Below, one piece after another: positions 1-7,492 of a stretch of DNA of 30,557 nt. Location of the stretch: positions 1 through 30,557 of the forward strand of contig JBJHBG010000059.1 in assembly GCA_050485385.1 (NCBI GenBank), in the 5' to 3' direction. The notes beneath the pieces are model-generated. The model had not been told where the DNA came from, did not search any database, and worked only from the letters and a program-made list of their open reading frames with translations. The translations under genes and the position numbers were made by a program. The first letter of the stretch is position 1; each line of letters starts with the position of its first letter. Source of the stretch: RECO01 sp050485385 (GTDB taxonomy: Bacteria; Pseudomonadota; Alphaproteobacteria; Geminicoccales; Geminicoccaceae).

Positions 1-614
1 GACACGACGCGCAGCGCTTCGCGCTTGAGGCCGGGTTCCCAGTCGCCGACGACGACCAGAAGGTTGCGGGGCACGTGCGCCGTCACCGCCGGCGAGAACA
101 TCGAGACGCCCACCGTGGCGGCCACGTCCGGCGCGCCCCTCGCGACGCGGACGATGATGTCCGAGGCCATCGAGTGGCCGAGAATGGCGAGCCTGCCGTC
201 ACCGGCGGGCAGGGCACGGGCAACGTCGACCACCGCCTCGGTCTGGGCGACGAGATGACGTGTCGCCCCCGTCTCCTCGCGGATGTTGCCGCCGAGGGGC
301 AGGGGATGCCGGCCGTGGCCGAGGAAGTCGAAGGTCAAGGCCACGTAGCCGTTGCGCGCCAGCGTGGCCGCGAAGGGTCGCATCAATTGCTGCGACCCCG
401 CGAAGCCGTGGGCGATGACCACGACGGGGCCGGGGGGCGCGTCGGCGAGGCGCACCACCGTCGCCGGTGTGGCACCGATCCGCAGCCGCTCGACCACCAG
501 CCCGGCATCGGCACGGAACAGCTGGACCAGGGCGAGGACGATGGCGGCGGTAGCGAGCGCGGCGACGAGGGCACGGGCGACGGTCAGGGCGGGGCTCCAG
601 CGGCGACGAGCGGG
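1..614 (-). CDS. alpha/beta hydrolase, membrane-anchored, partial (3' end outside window; 5' end unclear)
   Basis: Read by hand on the minus strand, the frame open from 614 to 1 gives an N-terminal hydrophobic segment (LTVARALVAALATAAIVLAL) and then an alpha/beta hydrolase fold. Visible are VVVIAHGFAGS, an oxyanion-loop-like HGF; GYVALTFDFLGHG; and the nucleophile elbow GHSMAS, which supplies the serine. The His/Asp part of the triad would lie beyond the window edge. The frame has no ATG, and a TAA closes it at 615-617. The only nearby ATG (634) is in another frame that ends after 16 codons (MWPTTRNPLVAAGAPP). One indel in the C-rich stretch just after that ATG would join the two. The gene is therefore either frameshifted, mis-sequenced, or started from a non-canonical codon. 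The IS end lies only about 28 bp upstream of that ATG, so the native promoter is also displaced. Fold is confident; substrate is unknown. Confidence 0.7.
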
Positions 615-900
615 TTACGTGTTGTCGGCCACATCGGATGCCACGGCCCGGCCGCGGTGGCGAGGACGACTCGAAGAAGCCATTCCTTGGCGACCGCGGA
701 TGTTGCGTCGGGGCGTTGAAGGCGGCCGACACATGGGGGGCGACGGCTTCCGCCGTCGTGGATCGTTCTGGACCGGGGCGGTCCGGGTCCTGGGCTCGCC
801 CGCTCGTCACGCCGGCGCGGGTCGGGTCTCGAACCAGACGAGGCGGAGCATGGTGGTGACGAGGTTGGCGAGGCCGAGCTTGGCTTCGGCGCGAGCTTGC

Positions 901-936
901 CCCGGGGTCCCCCAAGCGGCGAGCCGCTTGGGGTGG
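901..936. repeat. palindromic mini-element, copy A (inside transposase 3' end)
   Basis: A perfect inverted repeat with 11-bp arms, CCCCAAGCGGC (910-920) and GCCGCTTGGGG (923-933), separated by GA. It is flanked by CCCGGGGTC on the left and TGG on the right. Copy B at 1249-1283 shares the whole unit. Copy A has one extra C in the 909-913 run, and that extra base puts the transposase tail out of frame. Confidence 0.8.
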
Positions 937-1248
937 GCCAACGGTGCGGACGACGAGCCCGAGGCGGCGCTTCTGCACGGCGAAGACGTGCTCGACCCGA
1001 GCGCGGACCTTGGCCCGCTTGGCGTTGCCGCGGCGGACGTGGGGCGCCATCGTCTTGCCCCTGGGCTTCGGCCGTTGCAGGCGCTCGACCAGCCCGCGCC
1101 GGGCGAGCATCGCCAGGTTGTCCTTGGAACGGTAGGCCGTGTCCGCCCACACGCCGCTCGCCGTGTTGTCGGGGTCGAGTACGGCCGCGAGCTGGGCCGC
1201 GGCATGGGTCACGGCGTAGCGGCGGACGAAGCCGTGCCGGCGGTCGAT

Positions 1249-1283
1249 CCCGGGGTCCCCGAGCGGCGAGCCGCTCGGGGTGG
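1249..1283. repeat. palindromic mini-element, copy B (in-frame insert in transposase)
   Basis: A perfect inverted repeat with 11-bp arms, CCCCGAGCGGC (1257-1267) and GCCGCTCGGGG (1270-1280), loop GA, with the same flanks as copy A. Relative to copy A one stem pair changes from A-T to G-C on both sides, so the stem is kept by compensating changes. It is translated as PSGSPLGDPG within the transposase, in a different reading phase from copy A. Confidence 0.8.
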
Positions 1284-1954
1284 CGGTGACGTGGGTCTCG
1301 TAGCCGAACGCCGGGACCACCAGTTCGGTCGCCACCCGCTCGTCGGCCTTGGGCGGGCGCTTCCGGCCGCGCTTCAGCGTCCAGCGGCCGTCCCGGTCGA
1401 TCTGCGCCGCCTTCGCCTTCGACCACCCTTCCGGCGTGCCGCCGCCTTTGACGGTGGCCTTCTCGTCGCCCTTCAGCCGCGGCCGCCGGGCCTCCACCAC
1501 CGTCGCGTCGACGATTTGACCGCCCATCGCCAGGTAACCGGCATCGCGCAGCAACCGGTCGAACCGCTGGAACAGGGTCGCGATGGCACCCGCCTTGGTC
1601 AGCTGTTCGCGGAACAGCCACAAGGTCTTGGCGTCCGGCACCGGGTCGCCGAGGCCGAGCCCGACGAAGCGCATGAACGACAGCCGGTCGCGCGGCTGGT
1701 ACTCGGCCTGATCGTCCGACAGCGTGTAGAGCGTCTGCGGCACCAGCAGCCGGAACGTCAGCACCGCGTCGTAGGGCGGCCTGCCGCCCTTGGCCCGGTC
1801 CGAGCGCCTCGAGGTCCGCTCCAGCCCGTCGACGTCGAAGTAACCCAGTTGCACCGCCATGCGCCCTCCCGCTCGCCACCCCCATCGACTCACGCCAACG
1901 GCCGGCGATCGAGAGGTTGTTCGAGGCGCCCTCGACATAGAAAGCAACTAGGGT

Positions 1955-1978
1955 GCGGGGGACCATGAAGTCCCCCGC
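1955..1978 (-). terminator. hairpin downstream of mcd (possible terminator)
   Basis: A perfect 9-bp stem, GCGGGGGAC (1955-1963) and GTCCCCCGC (1970-1978), with a 6-nt loop, about 20 nt after the mcd stop codon. No U-tract follows on the minus strand, so it may be an mRNA-stabilising or Rho-linked structure rather than a classical intrinsic terminator. Confidence 0.45.
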
Positions 1979-1998
1979 TCTTGTTCCTTGAATTGGCC

Positions 1999-3645
1999 TC
2001 AGTCCAACAGCCTTCGGGCGATCACCTGCGCCTGAATTTCCGCCGCGCCCTCGAAGATGTTGAGGATGCGGGCATCGCACAGGAGGCGGCTGATCTCGTA
2101 TTCGAGGGCGTAGCCATTGCCGCCGTGGATCTGGAGCGCGTTGTCGGCGGTGGCCCAGGCGGTCTGGGCGCCGAGCAGCTTGGCGAGGCCGGCTTCGAGG
2201 TCGCAGCGCCGGCCCGCGTCCTTCTCCCGCGCCGCGAACAGGGTGAGCTGGCGGGCAATCATGATCTCGACCGCCATCCAGGCGAGCTTGCCGTGGACGC
2301 GGGGGAAGGCGAACAGCGGCTGGCCGAACTGCTTTCGGTCCTTGGCGTAGCCGAGGCCCGCCTCGAGGGCCGCCTGGGCCACGCCGACGGCGCGGGCGGC
2401 GGTCTGGATGCGCGCCCCCTCGAAGGTCGCCATGAGCTGCTTGAAGCCCTGCCCCTCGACGTTGCCCAAGAGGTTCTCGCGCGCCACCTCGAAGCCGTCG
2501 AAGGCGAGCGTGTACTCCTTCATGCCGCGATAGCCCAAGACCGCGATCTCGCCGCCGTCGAGGCCCTTGTCGGGGAACGGGTCGGCGTCGGTGCCGCGCG
2601 TCTTTTCGGCGAGCAGCATGGAGAGGCCCTTGTAGCCTTTCTCGGCGGGCTTGGTGCGCACCAGCAGCGTCATCAGGTCGGCGCGGGCGGCGTGGGTGAT
2701 CCAGGTCTTGGCGCCGGTCACCTTCCAGACCTCGCCGTCGAGCACCGCTCGGGTCTGCAGGGCGGCGAGGTCGGAGCCGGTGTTGGGCTCGGTGAACACG
2801 GCCGTCGGCAGGATCTCGCCCGAGGCCAGCTTCGGCAGGAAGTACTGCTTTTGCTCTTCGGTGCCCCCCATCTGGATCAGTTCGCCCGCGATCTCGTTGC
2901 GGGTGCCGAGCGAGCCGACGCCGATATAGCCCCGGCTCAGTTCCTCGGTGACCACGCACATGGCAACCTTGCCCATGCCGAGCCCGCCATAGCGCTCGTC
3001 GACGGTCAGGCCGAACACGCCCATCTCGGCGACCTGGTCGATCACCGCCATGGGGATCAACTCGTCGCGCTCGTGCCAGCCATGGGCGTGCGGCCGCACC
3101 ACCTCGTCCGAAAAGCGGCGGAACTGATCGCGGATCATGTCCAAACTGTCGTCGGCGAGCCCCCAACTGCCGAAGTCGCCGTCCTCGATCAGCGCGCCCA
3201 GCCGGCTCTTGGCCGCGGCGTTCCAGCCGGTGCGCAACAGCTCGGCAACGTCGGCGTGGCCGGTGAGCGCCGCCACGGCAGCCGCCTCGACGTAGAGGTC
3301 GGCCGGCCGCACGGACTCGCCCTGGCTCATCGGCAAGCCACCCACGACCCGGCCCAGATACTCGGCGAAGGCGGCGCCCAGGATCAACTGCTCGCGCTCG
3401 TGGAGGTCGCCGGCAGCTTCCAGCCGCGCGCCCCACCCGTGCATCTCGCGCAGCGCCTCGACGTAGACCTTGGTCCAGGCGAGGCCGTGCGCCGCGTACT
3501 GCTCCCGGTCGATACCGTTCTCGGCAACGGCCCGGGCGACGGCGTCGCGGGCGTGGGCGACATAGGCGTCCAGCGCTTCCACCGCTCCGGCCGTGCGCTC
3601 GAGCAGGCTGCGGTTGCGGCGGACGTCGCTGAACTGCGTAGCCAT
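1999..3645 (-). CDS. mcd: (2S)-methylsuccinyl-CoA dehydrogenase
   Basis: A 548-aa flavoprotein of the acyl-CoA dehydrogenase family. It is expected to oxidise (2S)-methylsuccinyl-CoA to mesaconyl-CoA in the ethylmalonyl-CoA pathway. Residues about 1-165 form the extra N-terminal part that distinguishes Mcd from ordinary acyl-CoA dehydrogenases of roughly 380 aa. The canonical fold follows: MGVFGLTVDERYGGLGMG, FTEPNTGSDLAALQT (FAD/substrate loop), KTWITHAARADLMTLLVRT, the RKQFGQPL helix and IHGGNGYALEYEISR. IFEGAAEIQ near the C terminus is the usual ACAD signature. The start at 3645 has a GAGGA ribosome site 6 nt upstream. The gene follows ccr on the same strand with a 63-nt gap, so the two are probably co-transcribed. 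Length, extension and the ccr/ecm neighbours make this assignment firm. Confidence 0.92.
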   Translation of the reverse strand: MATQFSDVRRNRSLLERTAGAVEALDAYVAHARDAVARAVAENGIDREQYAAHGLAWTKVYVEALREMHGWGARLEAAGDLHEREQLILGAAFAEYLGRVVGGLPMSQGESVRPADLYVEAAAVAALTGHADVAELLRTGWNAAAKSRLGALIEDGDFGSWGLADDSLDMIRDQFRRFSDEVVRPHAHGWHERDELIPMAVIDQVAEMGVFGLTVDERYGGLGMGKVAMCVVTEELSRGYIGVGSLGTRNEIAGELIQMGGTEEQKQYFLPKLASGEILPTAVFTEPNTGSDLAALQTRAVLDGEVWKVTGAKTWITHAARADLMTLLVRTKPAEKGYKGLSMLLAEKTRGTDADPFPDKGLDGGEIAVLGYRGMKEYTLAFDGFEVARENLLGNVEGQGFKQLMATFEGARIQTAARAVGVAQAALEAGLGYAKDRKQFGQPLFAFPRVHGKLAWMAVEIMIARQLTLFAAREKDAGRRCDLEAGLAKLLGAQTAWATADNALQIHGGNGYALEYEISRLLCDARILNIFEGAAEIQAQVIARRLLD

Positions 3646-3708
3646 GATCGGTCCTCGTCGACGTTGCGATGCCGGATGGGGCGGCCGGGGCCGGGCCGCC
3701 CGCGGTCC

Positions 3709-5304
3709 TCAGTCGTCGCTGGCTTCCTCGAGCGTGCGCATGCCCGGGCGCTTCGCCTGCACCAGCACCGCCATGTTGCCCGGCTTGTGCTGGTTCTTCC
3801 ACATCTTGGTGTGCGCACGCGGGATGTCGTTCCAGGCGAACACTTCACTCATGCACGGGTCGAGCTGGCGGTTGATGACGAACGTGTTCGCCGCCATCGC
3901 CTGCTTGAGGTTGGCGAAGTGGCTGCCCTGCAACCGCTTTTGCCGGTACCACATGAAGCGTGCGTCGAAGGTGAGGTTGTAGCCGGTGGTGCCGGCGCAG
4001 ATGACGACCATGCCGCCGCGCTTGGCCACGTAGGCCGAGACGGGGAAGGTGCTCTCGCCCGGATGCTCGAACACCATGTCGACGTCCTTGCCCTTGCCGG
4101 TGATCTCCCAGATCGCCTTGCCGAACTGCTGCACCTTCTTCAGGTACGCCCGATAGCCCTCGGCGTCGTCGACGTCGGGCAACTGTCCCCAGCAGTCGAA
4201 GTCCTTGCGGTTGAGCACGCCCTTGGCGCCGAGCGAGATGACGAAGTCGCGCTTGTCCTCGTCCGAGATGACGGCGATGGCGTTGGCGCCCGAGGCGGCG
4301 ACCAGTTGCAGCGCCATCGAGCCGAGCCCGCCGGCGGCACCCCAGACCAGCACGTTGTCGCCCGGCTTCAACGTGTGCGGCGGGTGGCCGAACAGCATGC
4401 GGTAGGCGGTGGCGAGCGTCAGCACGTAGCAGCCGCTCTCCTCCCAGGTGAGGTGGCGCGGCCGCGGCATGACCTGGCGCGCCTGGACGCGGGTGAACTG
4501 GGCGAAGCCGCCGTCCGGCGTCTCGTAGCCCCAAATGCGCTGCGACGGCGAGAGCATCGGATCGCCACCGTTGCACTCCTCGTCGTCGCCGTCGTCCTGG
4601 TTGCAGTGCACGACGACCTCGTCGCCGACCTTGCAGCGGGTGACCTTGGCGCCCACGGCCCAGACGATGCCCGTCGCGTCTGACCCGGCGACGTGGTAAG
4701 GCTGCTTGTGGAAGTCGAGCACCGAGACCGGGGTGCCGAGACAGGCCCAAACACCGTTGTAGTTGACGCCCGCCGCCATCACCATGACCAGCACGTCGTG
4801 ACTGTCGAGCTCCGGGGTGGGTACCACCTCCACCTGCATCGCCATGGCCGGATCGCCGTGCCGTTCCTTGCGGATGGTCCAGGCGTACATGTTCTTGGGC
4901 ACGTGCCCGAGTGGGGGGATCTCGCCGATCTCGTAGAGATCCTTGGTCGGCCGGGTCGGCGCGGCAGCGCCCCCGGCGTCGCCCTTGAGCGAGACGACGT
5001 TGCTCGTGGTCATGACGGATGCGGTCCCTTCGTGGCGGCGCGGGGGAGGGGCTGCGGCGAAACGGGCCTGACCGCCGCCGGCGGCGACGGCCGGCTCGGC
5101 ATAGGCGTCGGCGAAGAAGTCGGCGGGCGAAAGGGCGATGCCCTCGCGCGCGGCGGCGGCCAGCAATTCCTGTTGACGGCGCGTCGGAATGGCGCCGCGC
5201 CGTACCCAGCCGCTGACGGCGGTCTGCCAGATCCCCAACAGCTCGGCCACGCGCTGCTGCGAGCCGAACTTGGCGATCACGCTCTCAACACTGTTTCTGG
5301 TCAT
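3709..5304 (-). CDS. ccr: HTH domain-crotonyl-CoA carboxylase/reductase fusion
   Basis: The open frame encodes 531 aa with two parts. Residues about 1-66 are a small Cro/CI-like helix-turn-helix domain (SQQRVAELLGIWQTAVSGW, then RRGAIPTRRQQELLAAA and GIALSPADFF), resembling YdaS/carph-isopro-type proteins. An Ala/Pro/Gly-rich linker (about 70-97) leads to Met98 (position 5013). From there comes a complete crotonyl-CoA carboxylase/reductase of 434 aa: AGVNYNGVW (with the Asn of the CO2 pocket), the NADP-binding WGAAGGLGS, VFEHPGES and RLQGSHFANLKQ (with the pocket His). Ccr reductively carboxylates crotonyl-CoA to (2S)-ethylmalonyl-CoA. Met98 has an upstream AAGGGA that could be a ribosome site, whereas the 5304 ATG has a poor one. 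The enzyme may therefore be made separately, as a fusion, or both. No stop codon separates the two parts. It diverges from ecm across an operator-like inverted repeat. Confidence 0.92.
   Translation of the reverse strand: MTRNSVESVIAKFGSQQRVAELLGIWQTAVSGWVRRGAIPTRRQQELLAAAAREGIALSPADFFADAYAEPAVAAGGGQARFAAAPPPRRHEGTASVMTTSNVVSLKGDAGGAAAPTRPTKDLYEIGEIPPLGHVPKNMYAWTIRKERHGDPAMAMQVEVVPTPELDSHDVLVMVMAAGVNYNGVWACLGTPVSVLDFHKQPYHVAGSDATGIVWAVGAKVTRCKVGDEVVVHCNQDDGDDEECNGGDPMLSPSQRIWGYETPDGGFAQFTRVQARQVMPRPRHLTWEESGCYVLTLATAYRMLFGHPPHTLKPGDNVLVWGAAGGLGSMALQLVAASGANAIAVISDEDKRDFVISLGAKGVLNRKDFDCWGQLPDVDDAEGYRAYLKKVQQFGKAIWEITGKGKDVDMVFEHPGESTFPVSAYVAKRGGMVVICAGTTGYNLTFDARFMWYRQKRLQGSHFANLKQAMAANTFVINRQLDPCMSEVFAWNDIPRAHTKMWKNQHKPGNMAVLVQAKRPGMRTLEEASDD
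5013..5030 (-). promoter_or_regulatory. possible internal translation start for the Ccr enzyme part
   Basis: On the minus strand AAGGGA lies about 10 nt upstream of an in-frame ATG (5013-5011) that begins MTTSNVVSLKGD. The product from here would be 434 aa, the usual size for stand-alone Ccr. This start competes with the fusion start at 5304. Confidence 0.5.
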
Positions 5305-5323
5305 GGCGCCCGGTCTATGTCGT

Positions 5324-5379
5324 AAGGTGTTTAACGCTCCTAGCTAAACACCTTTGACTGCGGCGCACAATAGGTGTTA
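5324..5379. promoter_or_regulatory. operator-like inverted repeat plus third half-site between ccr and ecm
   Basis: A perfect inverted repeat AAGGTGTTTA (5324-5333) and TAAACACCTT (5345-5354) is separated by 11 nt. A third half-site TAGGTGTTA lies at 5371-5379. The shared core is AGGTGTT. This 56-bp stretch is AT-richer than its surroundings and starts about 20 bp from the HTH-Ccr start codon. It also overlaps a plausible ecm promoter. The most economical ligand is the HTH domain fused to Ccr, but that is inference. Confidence 0.75.
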
Positions 5380-5380
5380 T
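5354..5380 (+). promoter_or_regulatory. possible sigma70-type promoter for ecm
   Basis: TTGACT (5354-5359) resembles a -35 box. TGTTAT (5375-5380), 15 nt further on, is a four-of-six match to a -10 box. Its -35 overlaps the second operator arm and its -10 overlaps the third half-site, so a bound regulator would block it. Spacing is shorter than ideal. Confidence 0.35.
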
Positions 5381-5451
5381 CGCATTTGCTAACGAACGCC
5401 GCGCCGCCGCCCCTTCCGCTGCGACGGGGCGCCCCTTTCGAGGTGTCGACG

Positions 5452-7437
5452 ATGCCGAGCCCCGTCCGCGATCAGCCCTGGTTGTTCCGCACCTATGCCG
5501 GCCACAGCTCGGCCGAGGCCTCGAATCGCCTGTACCGAACCAACCTCGGACGGGGCCAGACGGGCCTCTCGGTCGCCTTCGACCTGCCGACCCAGACCGG
5601 CTACGACAGCGACCATGCGCTCGCCCGGGGCGAGGTCGGCAAGGTTGGCGTGCCCATCACCTCGATCGCGGACATGGCCACGCTGTTCGACGGTATCCCG
5701 CTCGAGCGCATGAACACTTCGATGACCATCAACGCCACCGCACCCTGGCTGTTGGCGCTCTACGTGGCCGTCGCCGAACGGCAGGGAGCGGATCGAAGGA
5801 CGCTCCAGGGCACGGTACAGAACGACCTGATCAAGGAATATTTGTCGCGCGGCACCTACATCTTTCCACCCAAGCCGTCGATGCGGCTGATCACCGACGT
5901 GGTGACCTTCACCTATCGCGAGGTGCCGAAGTGGAACCCGACCAACGTCTGCTCGTACCATTTGCAGGAGGCGGGGGCGACGCCGGTGCAGGAGCTGGCC
6001 TTCGCGCTCGCCACGGCCACGGCCCTGTTGGACGCGATCCGTGACAGCGGCACGGTACCCGACGACGAGTTCCCGGTGGTGGTCGGCCGCGTCAGCTTCT
6101 TCGTCAACGCCGGCATCCGCTTCGTCACCGAGCTTTGCAAGATGCGGGCGTTCGTCGAGCTGTGGGACGAGATCTGCCGCGAGCGCTACGGCGTCGAGGA
6201 CCCGAAGTACCGGCGCTTTCGCTACGGCATGCAAGTCAACTCGCTGGGCCTGACCGAGCAGCAGCCGGAAAACAACGTCTACCGCATCCTGTTGGAGATG
6301 CTGGCCGTCGTGCTCTCGAAGAAGGCCCGCGCCCGGGCGGTGCAGCTACCCGCCTGGAACGAGGCCCTCGGCCTGCCGCGCCCCTGGGACCAGCAATGGT
6401 CGCTGCGCATGCAGCAGATCGTCGCCTACGAGACCGACCTCCTGGAGTTCGAGGACCTGTTCGACGGCTCGACGGTCATCGAGGCCAAGGTCCGGGCGCT
6501 GAAGGCCGAAGCGCGGGACGAACTGGCGCGGATCGACGCCATGGGCGGCGCGCTCGAGGCGGTCGAGACCGGCTACATGAAGCGGAAGCTGGTCGAAAGC
6601 TCGGCCGCCCGCCTCGCCGCCATCACGCGCGGCGAGCAGATCGTCGTCGGGGTCAACAGATACGAGGACGCCGAACCGAGCCCGCTGGTCGAGGGCGTGG
6701 ACGGCGGCTTTCTTGCCCTCGATCCGGACGCCGAAGCCCAGCAGGTGGCGCGGCTGGGGGCGCATCGGGCCCAGCGCGATCAGGCGGCGGTGGCGGCCGC
6801 CCTCGCCGAACTCGAGGCGGCGGCCAAGGAAGGCCGCAACGTCATGGAGCCCTCCATCGCGGCAGCCCATGCGGGTGTGACCACCGGCGAATGGGCGGAG
6901 ACGCTCCGGCGCATCTTCGGCGAATACCGTGCACCCACCGGCGTCGCCGGCGTGTCGTCGCGGCAGGCGGCGGCCACGCTCGATCCCGTCCGCGAGCGCG
7001 TCGAGCAGGTCTCGGCCCGGCTCGGTCGGCGGATCAAGATGCTGGTCGGCAAGCCCGGCCTCGACGGCCATTCGAACGGCGCCGAGCAGATCGCCGTGGC
7101 GGCGCGCGACTGCGGCATGGAGGTGGTCTACGAGGGCATCCGCCTGACCCCCGCCCGCATCGTCAACGCGGCACTCGAGGAGGGCGTCCACGTCGTCGGC
7201 CTCTCCATCCTCTCCGGCTCGCACCTGCCCTTGGTGCGCGACTGCCTCGAGCGGATGCGCGCCGAGGGCATCGGCGACGTGCCCCTGGTCGTCGGCGGCA
7301 TCATCCCGGCCGAGGACGAGCAGGCGCTCGTCGCCATGGGCGTCGCCCGCGTCTACACGCCCAAGGACTTCGCCCTCGCCCGGATCATGGCCGACATCGT
7401 CGACATCGTCGACGCGGCCGACCGGCAGGCCGCGTAG
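5452..7437 (+). CDS. ecm: ethylmalonyl-CoA mutase (B12-dependent)
   Basis: A 661-aa adenosylcobalamin-dependent acyl-CoA mutase (MeaA-like), expected to convert (2R)-ethylmalonyl-CoA to (2S)-methylsuccinyl-CoA. The N-terminal TIM-barrel part has RTYAGHSSAEASNRLYR, GLSVAFDLPTQTGYDSDH, MNTSMTINATAPW and GTVQNDLIKEYLSRGTYIFPP. The C-terminal cobalamin domain has GKPGLDGHSNGAEQIA (DxHxxG with the cobalt-ligating His), GLSILSGSH and VVGGIIP. The single-chain layout and length fit Ecm better than methylmalonyl-CoA mutase large subunits of about 720 aa. The ATG at 5452 is preferred because GAGGTG lies 6 nt upstream and MPSPVRDQPWLFRTYAG matches family N termini. An upstream in-frame GTG (5374) falls in the operator. 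Its product is the substrate of the mcd product across the divergent promoter. Confidence 0.9.
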   Translation: MPSPVRDQPWLFRTYAGHSSAEASNRLYRTNLGRGQTGLSVAFDLPTQTGYDSDHALARGEVGKVGVPITSIADMATLFDGIPLERMNTSMTINATAPWLLALYVAVAERQGADRRTLQGTVQNDLIKEYLSRGTYIFPPKPSMRLITDVVTFTYREVPKWNPTNVCSYHLQEAGATPVQELAFALATATALLDAIRDSGTVPDDEFPVVVGRVSFFVNAGIRFVTELCKMRAFVELWDEICRERYGVEDPKYRRFRYGMQVNSLGLTEQQPENNVYRILLEMLAVVLSKKARARAVQLPAWNEALGLPRPWDQQWSLRMQQIVAYETDLLEFEDLFDGSTVIEAKVRALKAEARDELARIDAMGGALEAVETGYMKRKLVESSAARLAAITRGEQIVVGVNRYEDAEPSPLVEGVDGGFLALDPDAEAQQVARLGAHRAQRDQAAVAAALAELEAAAKEGRNVMEPSIAAAHAGVTTGEWAETLRRIFGEYRAPTGVAGVSSRQAAATLDPVRERVEQVSARLGRRIKMLVGKPGLDGHSNGAEQIAVAARDCGMEVVYEGIRLTPARIVNAALEEGVHVVGLSILSGSHLPLVRDCLERMRAEGIGDVPLVVGGIIPAEDEQALVAMGVARVYTPKDFALARIMADIVDIVDAADRQAA

Positions 7438-7492
7438 GACGAAGCGTGGGACTCGTTGGCGGCCCGCCGCCGCTTGCCCCGGCCGGCAGCGC

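Larger units (their letters stand above)
807..1860 (-). pseudogene. IS5-family transposase, frameshifted
   Basis: A DDE transposase of the IS5 family. The start at 1860 (MAVQLGYF) is the first ATG inside the element. Family hallmarks are SDRAKGGRPPYDAVL, LSDDQAEYQPRDRLSFMRF, the catalytic Asp in QIVDATVVEARRPR, the second Asp in GVWADTAYRSKDN and the Glu in RARVEHVFAVQKRRLGLVVRTVG. Compared with the family as I know it, about 25 residues are missing near the N terminus. About 12 extra residues (TATPSGSPLGDP) sit between FGYETHV and GIDRRHGF. After RTVG the frame is broken at about 905-940. The expected C-terminal tail RAEAKLGLANLVTTMLRLVWFE continues in another frame to a TGA at 807-809. Both anomalies coincide with the palindromic element described separately. 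All three catalytic residues precede the break, but the missing tail makes activity doubtful. Confidence 0.85.
662..1933 (-). mobile_element. IS5-family insertion sequence (decayed)
   Basis: An element of about 1.27 kb with one transposase on the minus strand. Its imperfect terminal inverted repeats can be seen by reading inwards. The plus-strand end starts GAGGACGACTCGAAGAAGC at 662. The minus-strand end starts GAGGGCGCCTCGAACAACC at 1933. They match at 15 of 19 positions, and the match may extend one base outward. No target-site duplication is obvious, so the ends may be off by a few bases. The element lies between the end of mcd and the damaged start of the alpha/beta hydrolase. Frameshift and N-terminal shortening of the transposase suggest it no longer moves by itself. 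Confidence 0.75.

Noticed and set aside
662..1933. Target-site duplication flanking the IS
   Set aside because: Bases outside the inverted repeats (..GGTGGC and GACATAG..) show no convincing 2-9 bp direct repeat, so none is claimed.
1955..1978. Hairpin after mcd as an IS end or recombination site
   Set aside because: It lies outside the inverted repeats and has no partner at the other IS end. A post-mcd RNA hairpin is simpler.
584..3802. A 1072-codon minus-strand open frame spanning the IS and mcd
   Set aside because: It is a GC-rich shadow frame: its residues are mostly Arg/Ala/Gly/Pro with no domain, while mcd and the transposase in other frames are clear.
5374..5451. GTG at 5374 as the ecm start
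   Set aside because: It has no ribosome site and lies inside the third operator half-site. The extra 26 residues do not resemble family N termini, while ATG 5452 has GAGGTG and the expected N terminus.
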